In this document: positions 55,937 through 64,000 of the stretch, one piece after another
Position numbering within the stretch: position 1 is the first letter of the stretch
Layout: every line of letters begins with the position of its first letter
DNA from: Bufo bufo
Taxonomy: Eukaryota > Chordata > Amphibia > Anura > Bufonidae
Direction: 5' to 3'
Assembly (NCBI RefSeq): GCF_905171765.1
Contig: NC_053392.1
Span: forward strand, 340,969,010-341,033,009
Length of the DNA stretch: 64,000 bases
Program-made: the position numbers and the translations under genes
The notes under the pieces: generated by a model
Database searches by the model: none
What the model was told of the DNA's origin: nothing
Seen by the model: the letters and a program-made list of their open reading frames with translations, nothing else

Positions 55937-56556
55937 AAAACAAAAATGTTACTAAATACGTAGCTGTAGGTTTGCGCTGCAGATCTCCGATGAGATGTGA
56001 GTAGATATCACAGAATCCGATAAATAAATAGCATAGAAGATCACGCTGCTTTCAAACACCACCTCCTTCCTCAGCAAAGGGTTAAAATGGAAAAGACACG
56101 AAGGCAGGGATCACCAGATTTCACACAATAGTATCCCTCCTTTGGTCGACACTCCTGTAGATAATCAAACAGATGCAGCCATAGTGAAGTACTGACTACC
56201 ACCATATATTCAAAGGGTTTATTGTACTTACAAGCGTAAACTTGTTAACAGCATAAAAGTCACAGACGTGCCATGCACAGAAATCACCCAAACGGGTGAT
56301 TTCTGTGCATGGCACGTCTGTGACTTTTATGCTTTTAACAAGTTTAAGCTTGTAAGTACAATAAACCCTTTGAATATATGGTGGTAGTCAGTACTTCACT
56401 ATGGCTGCATCTGTTTGATTATCTACAGGAGTGTCAACCAAAGGAGGATTACTATTGTGTGAAATCTGGTGATCCCTGCCTTCGTGTCTTTTCCATTTTA
56501 ACCCTTTGCTGAGGAAGGAGGTGGTGTTTGAAAGCAGCACGATCTTCTATGCTATT
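55937..56556. mobile_element. Foldback retro-insertion with 16-bp target duplication
   Basis: TATTAAGACTATAGGA at 55921-55936 recurs at 56557-56572, and the RT frame resumes across it. The insert has two nearly identical inverted arms of about 265 bp (about 56024-56289 and 56294-56558) meeting at ACCCAAACGGGT, plus an 86-bp tail on the left. The outer end of each arm carries a degenerate CTGAGGAAG...TTTGAAAGC hammerhead-like motif. Frames inside are mirror artefacts. Confidence 0.8.
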
Positions 56557-57029
56557 TATTAAGACTATAGGACTGGCCCACTCACTTTTAGACTCCTCGA
56601 TGACGTCTAGCCGCAGCATGAGCTGCACTTCCTCAGAGATGGCTTGTCGCCGAGCCTCGGGTACCCAGTATGGCTTTAACCCGACTTTTGCCTGAGGCTC
56701 AGTGACAATGTCATGCTGGATTGCGGAAGTGCGTCCAGGGAGTTCCGAGAACACATCCGTGTTCCGACTAATGAACTCCCTGGTCTCCTGAGCCTGTTTA
56801 GAGGAGGGGTTGTCAGCAATTTTTACTGTGGCAACCGCTTCCCTTGCATCAGACATAAGAGCCGGAACCTCTTCCCCTAGAAAACCCCGGCCGCGGGCTG
56901 TCTTCAGTACAGGTCTCCCTATCTTTTCAAGGTTTAAGTAAATTAACATGGTAAACCTGCTCCGGCTTCTGCTGTCCTGGCTGGTGTACCTTGTAATTTA
57001 CCTCTCCAACTTTCTCAAGTACCACGTAG
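56452..57029 (-). pseudogene. pol: Gmr1-like integrase end, linker and RT start
   Basis: 57029-56950 gives the end of the integrase GPY-like region (YVVLEKVGEVNYKVHQPG, VYHVNLLKP). 56949-56573 gives the linker and RT N-terminus (NTDVFSELPGRTSAIQHDI, GLKPYWVPEARRQAISEEV, DVIEESKSEWASPIV). A stop near 56945 lies between the two. The join of integrase C-terminus to RT on one strand, without an LTR between, shows the domain order directly. Confidence 0.85.
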
Positions 57030-57037
57030 GGCCCCTG

Positions 57038-57589
57038 CAGGGCCGGTGCTACCATAAGGCAGACCAAGCGGCTGCCTTAGGGCGCACCCTGGGGGAGGGC
57101 GGAAAAATGTGACATGGAGGGGGAGAAATCTGACATGGAGGGCTGATGTGACATGGAGGGCTGATGTGACATAGGGGGGTGATAATGGCTGACATGGCGG
57201 CATGATGACTGACATGAGGGGCTGATGGATGGGGGCTGATGTCTGACATGGGGGTCTGATCTGAGGTCTGATTAACATTGGGGGTCTGATTGGGGCTGTT
57301 AGCTGAGGTCTGATTAGCATTGGGGGTCTGATTGCTGGTCTGACCTGAGGTGTAATGGAAAATATTTTTTTCTTATTATCCTCCTCTAAAACCTAGGTGT
57401 GTCTTAGAGGGCGAAAAATACGGTCCTCAAACTAGTGATTGTCTGAAGCAGAGAGAAGATACCAGGACCACACAGAGGGGAAGCCAGCTGCTGCAGACGG
57501 GACCAGGGCCAGGTGAGCTGCGAGGGGGGGGGGGGGGGCGCCAAAATGTAGCTTCGCTTGTGTTGGCAAAAATCCTTCCACCGGCCCTG
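57038..57589. mobile_element. hAT MITE, 8-bp target duplication
   Basis: CAGGGCCGGTG at the left and CCACCGGCCCTG at the right, with GGCCCCTG at 57030-57037 and 57590-57597. 552 bp, non-coding, with ACATGGAGGG/CTGACATGG short direct repeats (57100-57290) and a G run at 57524-57537. It splits the Gmr1-like integrase C-terminus. Confidence 0.85.
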
Positions 57590-57597
57590 GGCCCCTG

Positions 57598-57849
57598 CCA
57601 TCTAGCCAGGAACTTACTGTCCACGGCCGCTACCAGAACCAAAACCCGATCACCCAGGTTAAAGATCCGGACCCGAGCCTGCCGATTATAGATCCGGCTC
57701 TGGGCTCGCTGAGCGGCCTCCATATGCTCCCTGACAAGAGGCAAAACGGTCTCTATCTGCTGTTGCATCTTGATAACATACTTCAGGACACTTTTATACG
57801 GAGTAGGTTGCTGTTCGCACGCCTCTTTTGCCACTTCCAACAGATCTTG
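57598..57849 (-). pseudogene. pol: Gmr1-like integrase, C-terminal region
   Basis: Reads DLLEVAKEACEQQPTPYKS, then a helical Gln/Arg-rich stretch (VREHMEAAQRAQSRIYNRQA) and the start of the GPY-like fold (NLGDRVLVLV, FLARWQGP). It joins the integrase core at 63420 across the chromovirus insertion, and the end at 57029 across the hAT MITE. An open frame extends into both insertions but only this part belongs to the gene. Confidence 0.85.
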
Positions 57850-58032
57850 TGTCACGGGGTTCCGAAGGTGCACTCGGTCCCCCATTGCCCGCAGACCTGT
57901 TGCTTAGCTTTGGGAATGAGGATCTGTGTTTGACCTCATTCCCAGGGCGGCTTTACTAGCTGGGTGGCTCCCTGCTCCTAGTCTGCCTTGAGCGCAGAGC
58001 TGATCACTCGGTGCTCGACTGGTTGGTCTGTC

Positions 58033-58063
58033 GGTCATGTGACGCTGGCCACGTCACATGACC
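58033..58063 (+). promoter_or_regulatory. 12-bp inverted repeat with E-box cores upstream of TATA
   Basis: GGTCATGTGACG and CGTCACATGACC separated by 7 bp. Each arm carries CACATG with GTCACATGAC symmetry. Both arms are kept in the LTR copies at 4631, 8379, 16953 and 62902. It lies about 12 bp upstream of TATAAATA (58076-58083). Confidence 0.55.
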
Positions 58064-58075
58064 CTCACTCCCCAC

Positions 58076-58083
58076 TATAAATA
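58076..58083 (+). promoter_or_regulatory. Chromovirus LTR TATA box
   Basis: CTATAAATACAGG; repeated at 62945-62952 in the 3' LTR. Likely start of transcription is 25-30 bp downstream. Confidence 0.65.
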
Positions 58084-58574
58084 CAGGCAGCCTGCTGGCT
58101 ACAGGTTGCCTGTTAATTTCTAGGTTCCTGGCTATTTGTTGGACTGCTGAATACTTACCTGATCCTGTTCCTTGACCATACTTTTGCCTGATCCTCCTGT
58201 ACTGCGCATCCGTCCTGGTATTGTGACCTCGGCTCCCACCTGACTACTCTCTTAGGACTCCTCTTGTACTTCTCTGCTCTCCTGGTATTTGACCCCGGCT
58301 TCTCCTGACCATTCTTTGCTTAATCTTTTGTACTTTGTAGCTTTCCTGGTATTGACTCGGTCCGTTCACGTCCTGTTGTTTTGTCTGTCTGTCATCCCTG
58401 CACTTATTCCAAGTTAGGGATTGCCGTCCAGTTGTCCCCTGTCATTAGGACTCGCGAGGCAAGTAGGCAGGGCCAGGGGTAAGGGTGGAGCGCAGTGGTC
58501 ACTTCCCTCCCCCCCTGTGTGTGTGTGTGTGTACGCGACCGTTACAGATTAACAGGCCCAATAACCACTGTATT

Positions 58575-59493
58575 ATGAATCCTCTGGTGACCCTGACTGA
58601 CTATGTCTCTAATCTGACGCAGATGGTGCAGGAGTTAGGGGAAAAACTCAGCTCTTTTGAGTTAGGGCAAGGCTCTTCCACTCCTCAGGCCTCCAGTCCG
58701 CATTTTGAGCCCCAGATTAAGCTCCCAGAAACCTTTTCTGGAGACCGGAAGAAGTTTCTCTCTTTTAAGGAGAGTTGCAAACTTTACTTCCGTTTGCGCC
58801 CCTGTGTCCTCTGGGCCCGAGAGTCAACGCGTGGGCATTATCATTTCCCGATTACAGGGTGATCCCCAGGACTGGGCGTTCTCTTTACCTGCTGGCGCCA
58901 GTTGTTTATATTCTGTGGAGGGGTTCTTTCAGGCCCTAGGTACCCTCTATGATGAACCAGACAGGGCTCTAGTAGCCGAGACGGCTCTAAAGGCACTGGT
59001 TCAGGGCAATTTACCAGCGGAGGATTATTGCACCCAATTCAGAAGGTGGTGTGTCCCCTCAGGATGGAACGAACCAGCCCTGAAGAGTCAGTTCAGGTCA
59101 GGTCTGTCTGATAAATTAAAGGATCTTCTGGTCAGTTATCAACTTCCAGAGACCTTAGAGGAGATGATGACCCTTGTTGTCCGACTTGACCGACGGGTTA
59201 GAGAGAGACGACAAGAACAACAGTTCTCTTCCCAGATGGTGGTCCAGCCAGAGGCCTATCCCAGAGACAATGCTGAGGTCTCCACCGAGGAACCCATGCA
59301 GGTTGGCATGACCCGAGGGAATCTTCGCCGCAGACGTGGAGAATGCTTTTACTGTGGAGATTCTGACCATTGGATCAACCAGTGTCCTAAGAAGGTCCTC
59401 TCTGTCAAGTCTCCTAAGGCAAGGCAACCTAAAGACCAGGTACACCCTGAATTTTCTAAATGTACCCATTACGATTTCTCTGGGAGTAGATAA
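58575..59493 (+). pseudogene. gag: Chromovirus Gag, one frame break
   Basis: Starts MNPLVTLTDYVSNLTQMVQE, 28 bp after the LTR. The first frame holds IKLPETFSGDRKKF and KESCKLYFRLRP, then an indel near 58800 shifts the reading to the frame that continues SSGPESQRVGIIISRLQG, ALGTLYDEPDRAL and VPSGWNEPALKSQF (capsid-like). One zinc knuckle, CFYCGDSDHWINQC, lies near the end. It builds the particle and packages RNA. The reading frame then ends at a TAG (59491) while protease opens in another frame. The break could be real, or a base-calling slip in a C run. Confidence 0.85.
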
Positions 59494-62455
59494 ATGGCCG
59501 GGTAAGGCCTTTATTGATTCTGGCTCAGCGGCTAGCTTTATTGACTCTAAGTATGCTGTAAGATTGGGTATTCCTATGTTTGCCTTACCAACTCCTATCC
59601 ATGTCATGGCTATTGATGCTACTCCTCTTATTGGTGGTACGGTGAGCTTATGTACCTCGGAGATTTCTCTAACCGTGGGTGTGTGCCACTCAGAGAGATG
59701 TTCGCTTCTAGTCCTGGAGAACCTACCTGCTGAGGTGGTACTAGGGTTGCCTTGGCTCCGACTACATAACCCCACTATGGATTGGTCCAATGGGGAGTTG
59801 GTGAGATGGGGGCCTAAGTGTGACTCGTGCCTGTCCGTGGTACAGGCTGGGGTCTCAGTAAAGTCTGATTCTTTACCCTCTGTTGTTAGAGAATATTCTG
59901 ATGTATTCTCATCACCAACCCCGGAGGTTCTACCCCCCCATAGACCTTATGATTGTACCATAGAGCTAGTAGAGGGGGCCAAGTTTCCTAAAGGACGAAT
60001 TTATAATCTTTCTATGCCCGAACGCAAGGCCATGGAAGATTATATTAAGGAGAGCCTTGGTAAAGGGCATATTAGACCTTCTGTCTCTCCTATGGGGGTG
60101 GGGTTTTTCTTCGTTAAGAAAAAAGATGATGGTCTTAGGCCATGTATCGATTACCGGAGATTAAATAAAATCACTGTCCAGAATAGATACTCCCTCCCAT
60201 TGATTCCGGATTTATTTAACCAGGTCCTGGGGGCAACCTGGTTTTCCAAAATTGACCTGAAAGGGGCATACAATCTAATCCGAATCAAGGAGGGAGACGA
60301 ATGGAAGACGGCGTTCAATACTCTGATAGGACACTTTGAATATCAGGTGATGCCTTTTGGACTCAGCAATGCCCCAGCTGTGTTCCAAAACTTCATGAAT
60401 GACATTCTTAGGGAGTTCTTAGGTAAATTTGTTATTGTCTATCTTGACGACATTTTGATATTCTCTCCTGACTTTGAATCCCATGTGTCTCATGTTAGAC
60501 AAGTATTAGAGGTGTTGAGGGAGAATCAGCTATCCGCTAAACAAGAGAAATGTGTCTTTAGTGTGCAGGAGATTCTGTTTCTAGGGCATGTTCTGACTCC
60601 TCACACCTTCAAGATGGATCCTGGTAAGGTACTAGCAATTAAGGAATGGGTAAGACCTTCTTCTTTAAAGGCCTTACAACGGTTCTTAGGTTTCGCCAAT
60701 TACTATCGTAAATTTATTATGAATTTTTCCGTAATTGCTAAACCGTTGACCGACCTTACTAAGAAAGGGGCAGATTTGGAGAATTGGTCTACTGAGGCCA
60801 TTTCTTTATTTGAAAAATTAAAAAAGGCATTCAGTAGCGCTCCCATTCTGATCCAGCCTGATCAGGAGAAACCTTTTATTGTGGAGGTGGATGCGTCCGA
60901 GGACGGCGCAGGAGCAGTCCTTTCACAAGGTCCTGCTAGCCTCACTAATCTGAGACCATGTGCCTTCTTCTCCAGGAAATTCTCTCCCACTGAGAGAAAC
61001 TACGACATAGGGAATAGGGAGCTGCTGGCCATTAAATGGGCATTTGAGGAGTGGAGGCATTTTCTGGAGGGGGCAAGGCATTGTGTAACTGTTGTCACTG
61101 ACCATAAAAACCTTATGTTTCTTGAGTCTGCTAAGAGGTTGAATCCCCGTCAAGCCAGATGGGCTCTGTTTTTTACTCGTTTTGATTTTTCCATCACGTT
61201 CAGGCCGGGAAGTAAAAATGTGAAGGCGGACGCATTATCTCGGAGCTTCCAGGCTTTTCAACCTACTGAGGTACCACCTGAATCCATCCTACCAGCAAAA
61301 ATCTTCTTAGCAGCTCTTACCCAGGATATCTCGGCTCGCATTAGGTCGGAACAACATCTGGCACCGGTATCCACCCCAACAGATAAGTTGTTTGTTCCCG
61401 TACAATTTCGTCTCCAGCTGTTGGGTGAGTGTCACGATTCTGCCTTTTGTGGACATCCGGGTGTTGAGGGCACTAAGGATCTGGTTTCTAGATCTTATTG
61501 GTGGCCCACTCTAACTAGGGATGTCAAGTCCTATGTGTCAGCCTGTGAGGTTTGTGCCAGGTCCAAGACACCTAGGACTCGCCCTGCTGGTAACCTACGA
61601 CCCCTACCCATTCCCAGTAGACCCTGGTCCCATATCTCGATGGACTTTATAACTGACCTACCGCCGGCGGAGGGTAAGACTGTAGTGTGGGTAGTGGTGG
61701 ATAGGTTTAGCAAGATGGTCCATTTCATTCCCCTGTCTAAACTCCCGAATGCCAAAACCCTGGCGTCTATTTTTGTGAAAGAAATTGTTCGATTGCATGG
61801 TATCCCGGAAAATATGGTTTCTGACAGGGGTGTGCAGTTTGTGTCCAAATTCTGGAGGGCCTTCTGTCAAAAATGTAAAACTTCATTGTCTTTTTCCTCT
61901 GCCTACCACCCTGAGAGTAATGGGCAGACTGAACGCCTTAATCAGTCTGTCGAACAATTCTTGAGGCCGTATGTTGCTGATGACCAGCAATTATGGGTGA
62001 AATTTCTTCCATTGGCTGAATTTGCTTTGAATAACCGTGTCAATTCTTCCGCTGGGGTCTCCCCTTTCTTTTGTAACCATGGTTTTCATCCCCGTTTTCA
62101 TTCTCGGTCGTCCGTCTCCTCCTCTAACCCTGAAGCGGATAAACTCTCCTCCGAACTGTGCACAGTTTGGGCCCGGGTTCAATCGAACCTAGAAAAGGCT
62201 CAATGTTCTCAGAAACTCAAGGCCGATAGGAGACGTTCAAGGGGGGTAAACTTTCAGGTTGGGGATAAAGTATGGTTGTCCTCCAAGAATCTATCTCTCA
62301 AGGTAACTTCTAAAAAATTTGCTCCTCGTTTTATTGGACCATATAAGATCACGGAAGTGATTAACCGGTATCTTTTAGGTTGGAGCTGCCCGAGTCATTC
62401 CACATTCATAATGTGTTCCATAAATCTCTGCTTAAAAAATATTTTGAACCGGTAG
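59336..62455 (+). CDS. pol: Chromovirus Pol polyprotein (protease, RT, RNase H, integrase)
   Basis: The open frame has 1039 codons; the real domain sequence begins near 59455, and the first ~40 codons overlap Gag out of frame, so the listed ATG is not a true start. Protease: AFIDSGSAASFID. RT: KIDLKGAYNLIR, MPFGLSNAPAVFQNF and VYLDDILIFS (residues 368-377). RNase H: VEVDASEDGAGAVLSQ and TDHKNLMFL. Integrase: zinc-binding CHDSAFCGHPG and ACEVCARSK, then catalytic Asp in SMDFITDLP, Asp in VSDRGVQF and Glu in HPESNGQTE. The C-terminal GPY-like segment FIGPYKITEVIN is then lost to a single-base deletion at about 62369. Expression was probably as a Gag-Pol fusion. Confidence 0.9.
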   Translation: MENAFTVEILTIGSTSVLRRSSLSSLLRQGNLKTRYTLNFLNVPITISLGVDKWPGKAFIDSGSAASFIDSKYAVRLGIPMFALPTPIHVMAIDATPLIGGTVSLCTSEISLTVGVCHSERCSLLVLENLPAEVVLGLPWLRLHNPTMDWSNGELVRWGPKCDSCLSVVQAGVSVKSDSLPSVVREYSDVFSSPTPEVLPPHRPYDCTIELVEGAKFPKGRIYNLSMPERKAMEDYIKESLGKGHIRPSVSPMGVGFFFVKKKDDGLRPCIDYRRLNKITVQNRYSLPLIPDLFNQVLGATWFSKIDLKGAYNLIRIKEGDEWKTAFNTLIGHFEYQVMPFGLSNAPAVFQNFMNDILREFLGKFVIVYLDDILIFSPDFESHVSHVRQVLEVLRENQLSAKQEKCVFSVQEILFLGHVLTPHTFKMDPGKVLAIKEWVRPSSLKALQRFLGFANYYRKFIMNFSVIAKPLTDLTKKGADLENWSTEAISLFEKLKKAFSSAPILIQPDQEKPFIVEVDASEDGAGAVLSQGPASLTNLRPCAFFSRKFSPTERNYDIGNRELLAIKWAFEEWRHFLEGARHCVTVVTDHKNLMFLESAKRLNPRQARWALFFTRFDFSITFRPGSKNVKADALSRSFQAFQPTEVPPESILPAKIFLAALTQDISARIRSEQHLAPVSTPTDKLFVPVQFRLQLLGECHDSAFCGHPGVEGTKDLVSRSYWWPTLTRDVKSYVSACEVCARSKTPRTRPAGNLRPLPIPSRPWSHISMDFITDLPPAEGKTVVWVVVDRFSKMVHFIPLSKLPNAKTLASIFVKEIVRLHGIPENMVSDRGVQFVSKFWRAFCQKCKTSLSFSSAYHPESNGQTERLNQSVEQFLRPYVADDQQLWVKFLPLAEFALNNRVNSSAGVSPFFCNHGFHPRFHSRSSVSSSNPEADKLSSELCTVWARVQSNLEKAQCSQKLKADRRRSRGVNFQVGDKVWLSSKNLSLKVTSKKFAPRFIGPYKITEVINRYLLGWSCPSHSTFIMCSINLCLKNILNR

Positions 62456-62718
62456 TACCATCAAAAGCCTCGCCTCCGCCGGTTCTTGTTAATGATGCTG
62501 TCGAGTATGTGGTGTCTAAAATAGTGGATGTCAGGAAGGTGCGTAATTCCTTGCAGTACCTGATTCACTGGAAGGGGTATGGACCTGAAGAGAGATCTTG
62601 GGTACCTGCCAGGGAGGTTCATGCTCCTAGACTTGTTCGTAAATTTCATTTAGAACACCCTGAAAAGCCATCGCCTGAAGTCTTGGGTCCGGTGGCCCCT
62701 CGTAAAAGGGGGGGGTAC
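62380..62718 (+). pseudogene. pol: Chromovirus Pol C-terminus with chromodomain
   Basis: In the frame that restores the protein after the break at about 62369: SFHIHNVFHKSLLKKYFEP, then the chromodomain YVVSKIVDVRK, LQYLIHWKGYGPEERSWVP. It ends with basic APRKRGGY next to the polypurine tract. The open frame runs on into the LTR to 62802. The chromodomain guides integration to particular chromatin marks in related elements; its aromatic residues (Y, W, W) are kept. Confidence 0.85.
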
Positions 62719-63410
62719 TGTCACGGGGTTCCGAAGGTGCACTCGGTCCCCCATTGCCCGCAGACCTGTTGCTTAGCTTTGGGAATGAGGATCTGTGTTT
62801 GACCTCATTCCCAGGGCGGCTTTACTAGCTGGGTGGCTCCCTGCTCCTAGTCTGCCTTGAGCGCAGAGCTGATCACTCGGTGCTCGACTGGTTGGTCTGT
62901 CGGTCATGTGACGCTGGCCACGTCACATGACCCTCACTCCCCACTATAAATACAGGCAGCCTGCTGGCTACAGGTTGCCTGTTAATTTCTAGGTTCCTGG
63001 CTATTTGTTGGACTGCTGAATACTTACCTGATCCTGTTCCTTGACCATACTTTTGCCTGATCCTCCTGTACTGCGCATCCGTCCTGGTATTGTGACCTCG
63101 GCTCCCACCTGACTACTCTCTTAGGACTCCTCTTGTACTTCTCTGCTCTCCTGGTATTTGACCCCGGCTTCTCCTGACCATTCTTTGCTTAATCCTTTGT
63201 ACTTTGTAGCTTTCCTGGTATTGACTCGGTCCGTTCACGTCCTGTTGTTTGTCTGTCTGTCATCCCTGCACTTATTCCAAGTTAGGGATTGCCGTCCAGT
63301 TGTCCCCTGTCATTAGGACTCGCGAGGCAAGTAGGCAGGGCCAGGGGTAAGGGTGGAGCGCAGTGGTCACTTCCCTCCCCCCCTGTGTGTATGTGTACGC
63401 AACCGTTACA
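62719..63410 (+). repeat. Chromovirus 3' LTR
   Basis: 692 bp, TGTCACGGGG...CAACCGTTACA, followed by TCTTG. Confidence 0.95.
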
Positions 63411-63415
63411 TCTTG

Positions 63416-64000
63416 AGGATGTCTGCCATAAAGAAATTCTAAGGGCGAGAACCCAGTAGAAGCCTGGGGTACCTCTCGCACAGCGAACATGAGATAGGGC
63501 AGAAGAAGGTCCCAATCCTTCCCATTTTTAGACACCACCCCTTTTTAACATAGTTTTTAGAGTTTTGTTAAACCTTTCAACCAGTCCGTCCGTTTGAGAA
63601 TGGTACACAGACGTCTGTAACTGTCTGATATGCAGCAACTTACAGAGTTCCCTCATGACCTTAGACATACAAGGGGTCACCTGGTCAGTCAGAACCTCTT
63701 CGGTAGCCCCACTCGGGAGAACATCTCCATTAGCTCCTTAGCTATAAGCTTCGCTGATGTATGTCGCAGTGGCACCGCCTCAGAATATTGAGTGGTGTAG
63801 TCCAGGATGACCAAGATGTGTTGGTGTCCTCTAGCGGACTTCGGTACTGGGCCTACGAGGTCCATAGCGATTTGCTCAAACGGCACCTCGATGATCGGGA
63901 GAGGTACCAAGGGACTGTGAAAAAGGTGCTGGGGGCCAGTTGCCTGGCAGGTCCACACTTGCGTTGTTTGATTCCGGCAGGCAGTTCCGTTGCCTGAACT
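63416..64000 (-). pseudogene. pol: Gmr1-like integrase core, partial
   Basis: Minus-strand reading from the window edge: IEVPFEQIAMDLVGPVPKS (first catalytic Asp), HILVILDYTTQYSEAVPL, a frame break near 63690, then TDQVTPCMSK (second Asp), HSQTDGLVERFNKTL (Glu) and STGFSPLEFLYGRHPQD. The frame is cut there by the chromovirus and resumes at 57849 with DLLEVAKEA. The zinc-binding part is outside the window. Catalytic residues are present but the frames are broken. Confidence 0.85.

Larger units (their letters stand above)
57850..58546 (+). repeat. Chromovirus 5' LTR
   Basis: TGTCACGGGG...CGACCGTTACA, 697 bp. Ends in a longer GT run than the 3' LTR. Confidence 0.95.
57850..63410 (+). mobile_element. 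Ty3 chromovirus, young, nearly intact
   Basis: LTRs 57850-58546 and 62719-63410, with target duplication TCTTG at 57845-57849 and 63411-63415. The two LTRs differ by only a handful of changes, mostly in a GT run, so insertion was recent. Gag, protease, RT, RNase H, integrase and chromodomain are all present in normal Ty3 order. A polypurine tract (AAAAGGGGGGGGTA) sits at 62704-62717. Three apparent single-base frame breaks (near 58800, 59455 and 62369) interrupt the coding sequence. The minus-strand copy at 7196-17167 is an older relative. Sushi/Hsr1-like chromovirus by domain content. Confidence 0.95.
54321..64000 (-). mobile_element. Ty3 retrotransposon of Gmr1 type (integrase before RT), cut by the window edge
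   Basis: Minus strand. Order in the reading direction: integrase core (63958-63420), integrase C-terminus (57849-57600 and 57029-56950), RT (56650 to 55400), RNase H (to about 54800), polypurine tract (AAAGGGGGGGGGG, about 54783-54793) and 3' LTR (54321-54778). The LTR follows RNase H with no integrase after it. Integrase upstream of RT is the Ty1/copia order, but the protein motifs are Ty3-like; this is the known hallmark of Gmr1 elements. Interrupted by 55937-56556, 57038-57589 and 57850-63410. Gag, protease and 5' LTR lie beyond the window. Confidence 0.85.

Noticed and set aside
58485..58574. Upstream ATG at 58485 as the Gag start
   Set aside because: It lies inside the LTR. The ATG at 58575, in the same frame and just past the LTR, matches the start of the related copy at 16463.

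Overview
This 64 kb window looks like the repeat-filled nuclear DNA of an amphibian, most likely a frog or toad. I found no host gene, tRNA or functional rRNA gene that I can support. The call rests on the mix of elements: Tc1-like transposons, T2/Kolobok-type MITEs with TTAAAGG ends, many MITEs flanked by TAA or TTA, a vertebrate-type Ty3 chromovirus with a chromodomain, and a Ty3 element of the Gmr1 type. The species cannot be named from this sequence.

Layout. 1-3.4 kb holds a decayed hAT transposase fragment and its 38-bp minisatellite. 3.4-17.9 kb is a stack of nested insertions inside a T2-type MITE: a gag-only LTR element, a minus-strand chromovirus inserted in its 3' LTR, and then solo LTRs and a MITE inserted in the chromovirus. 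17.9-25.2 kb is MITEs and old non-coding repeats. 25.2-30.2 kb is two minisatellites, each split by a Tc1-like transposon. 30.5-36.5 kb is one 5.9-kb hAT element with an exact 8-bp target duplication. It carries an internally deleted transposase, two tandem arrays and a retro-insertion. 36.7-53 kb is dominated by long palindromic MITEs, and also holds an intact DD37E Tc1-like transposon (39.3-40.9 kb) and an insertion carrying a hammerhead-ribozyme-like motif (48.5-49.4 kb). 54.3 kb to the right edge is a minus-strand Ty3 element whose integrase lies upstream of reverse transcriptase. It is split by a foldback insertion, an hAT MITE and a nearly intact plus-strand chromovirus with about 99% identical LTRs.

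Activity. The only intact transposase reading frame is the 338-aa DD37E one. The chromovirus at 57.85-63.41 kb is young but carries a few single-base frame breaks. The most unusual items are the hammerhead-like motif with a matching two-part stem I, two inverted-arm insertions with 14- and 16-bp target duplications, a templated hairpin inside one transposase, 5S-rRNA-like boxes in chromovirus LTRs, and a cDNA-adaptor-like 14-mer at a deletion breakpoint in the hAT element. Coordinates were worked out by eye. Boundaries supported by target duplications should be accurate to a base or so; the others are approximate.
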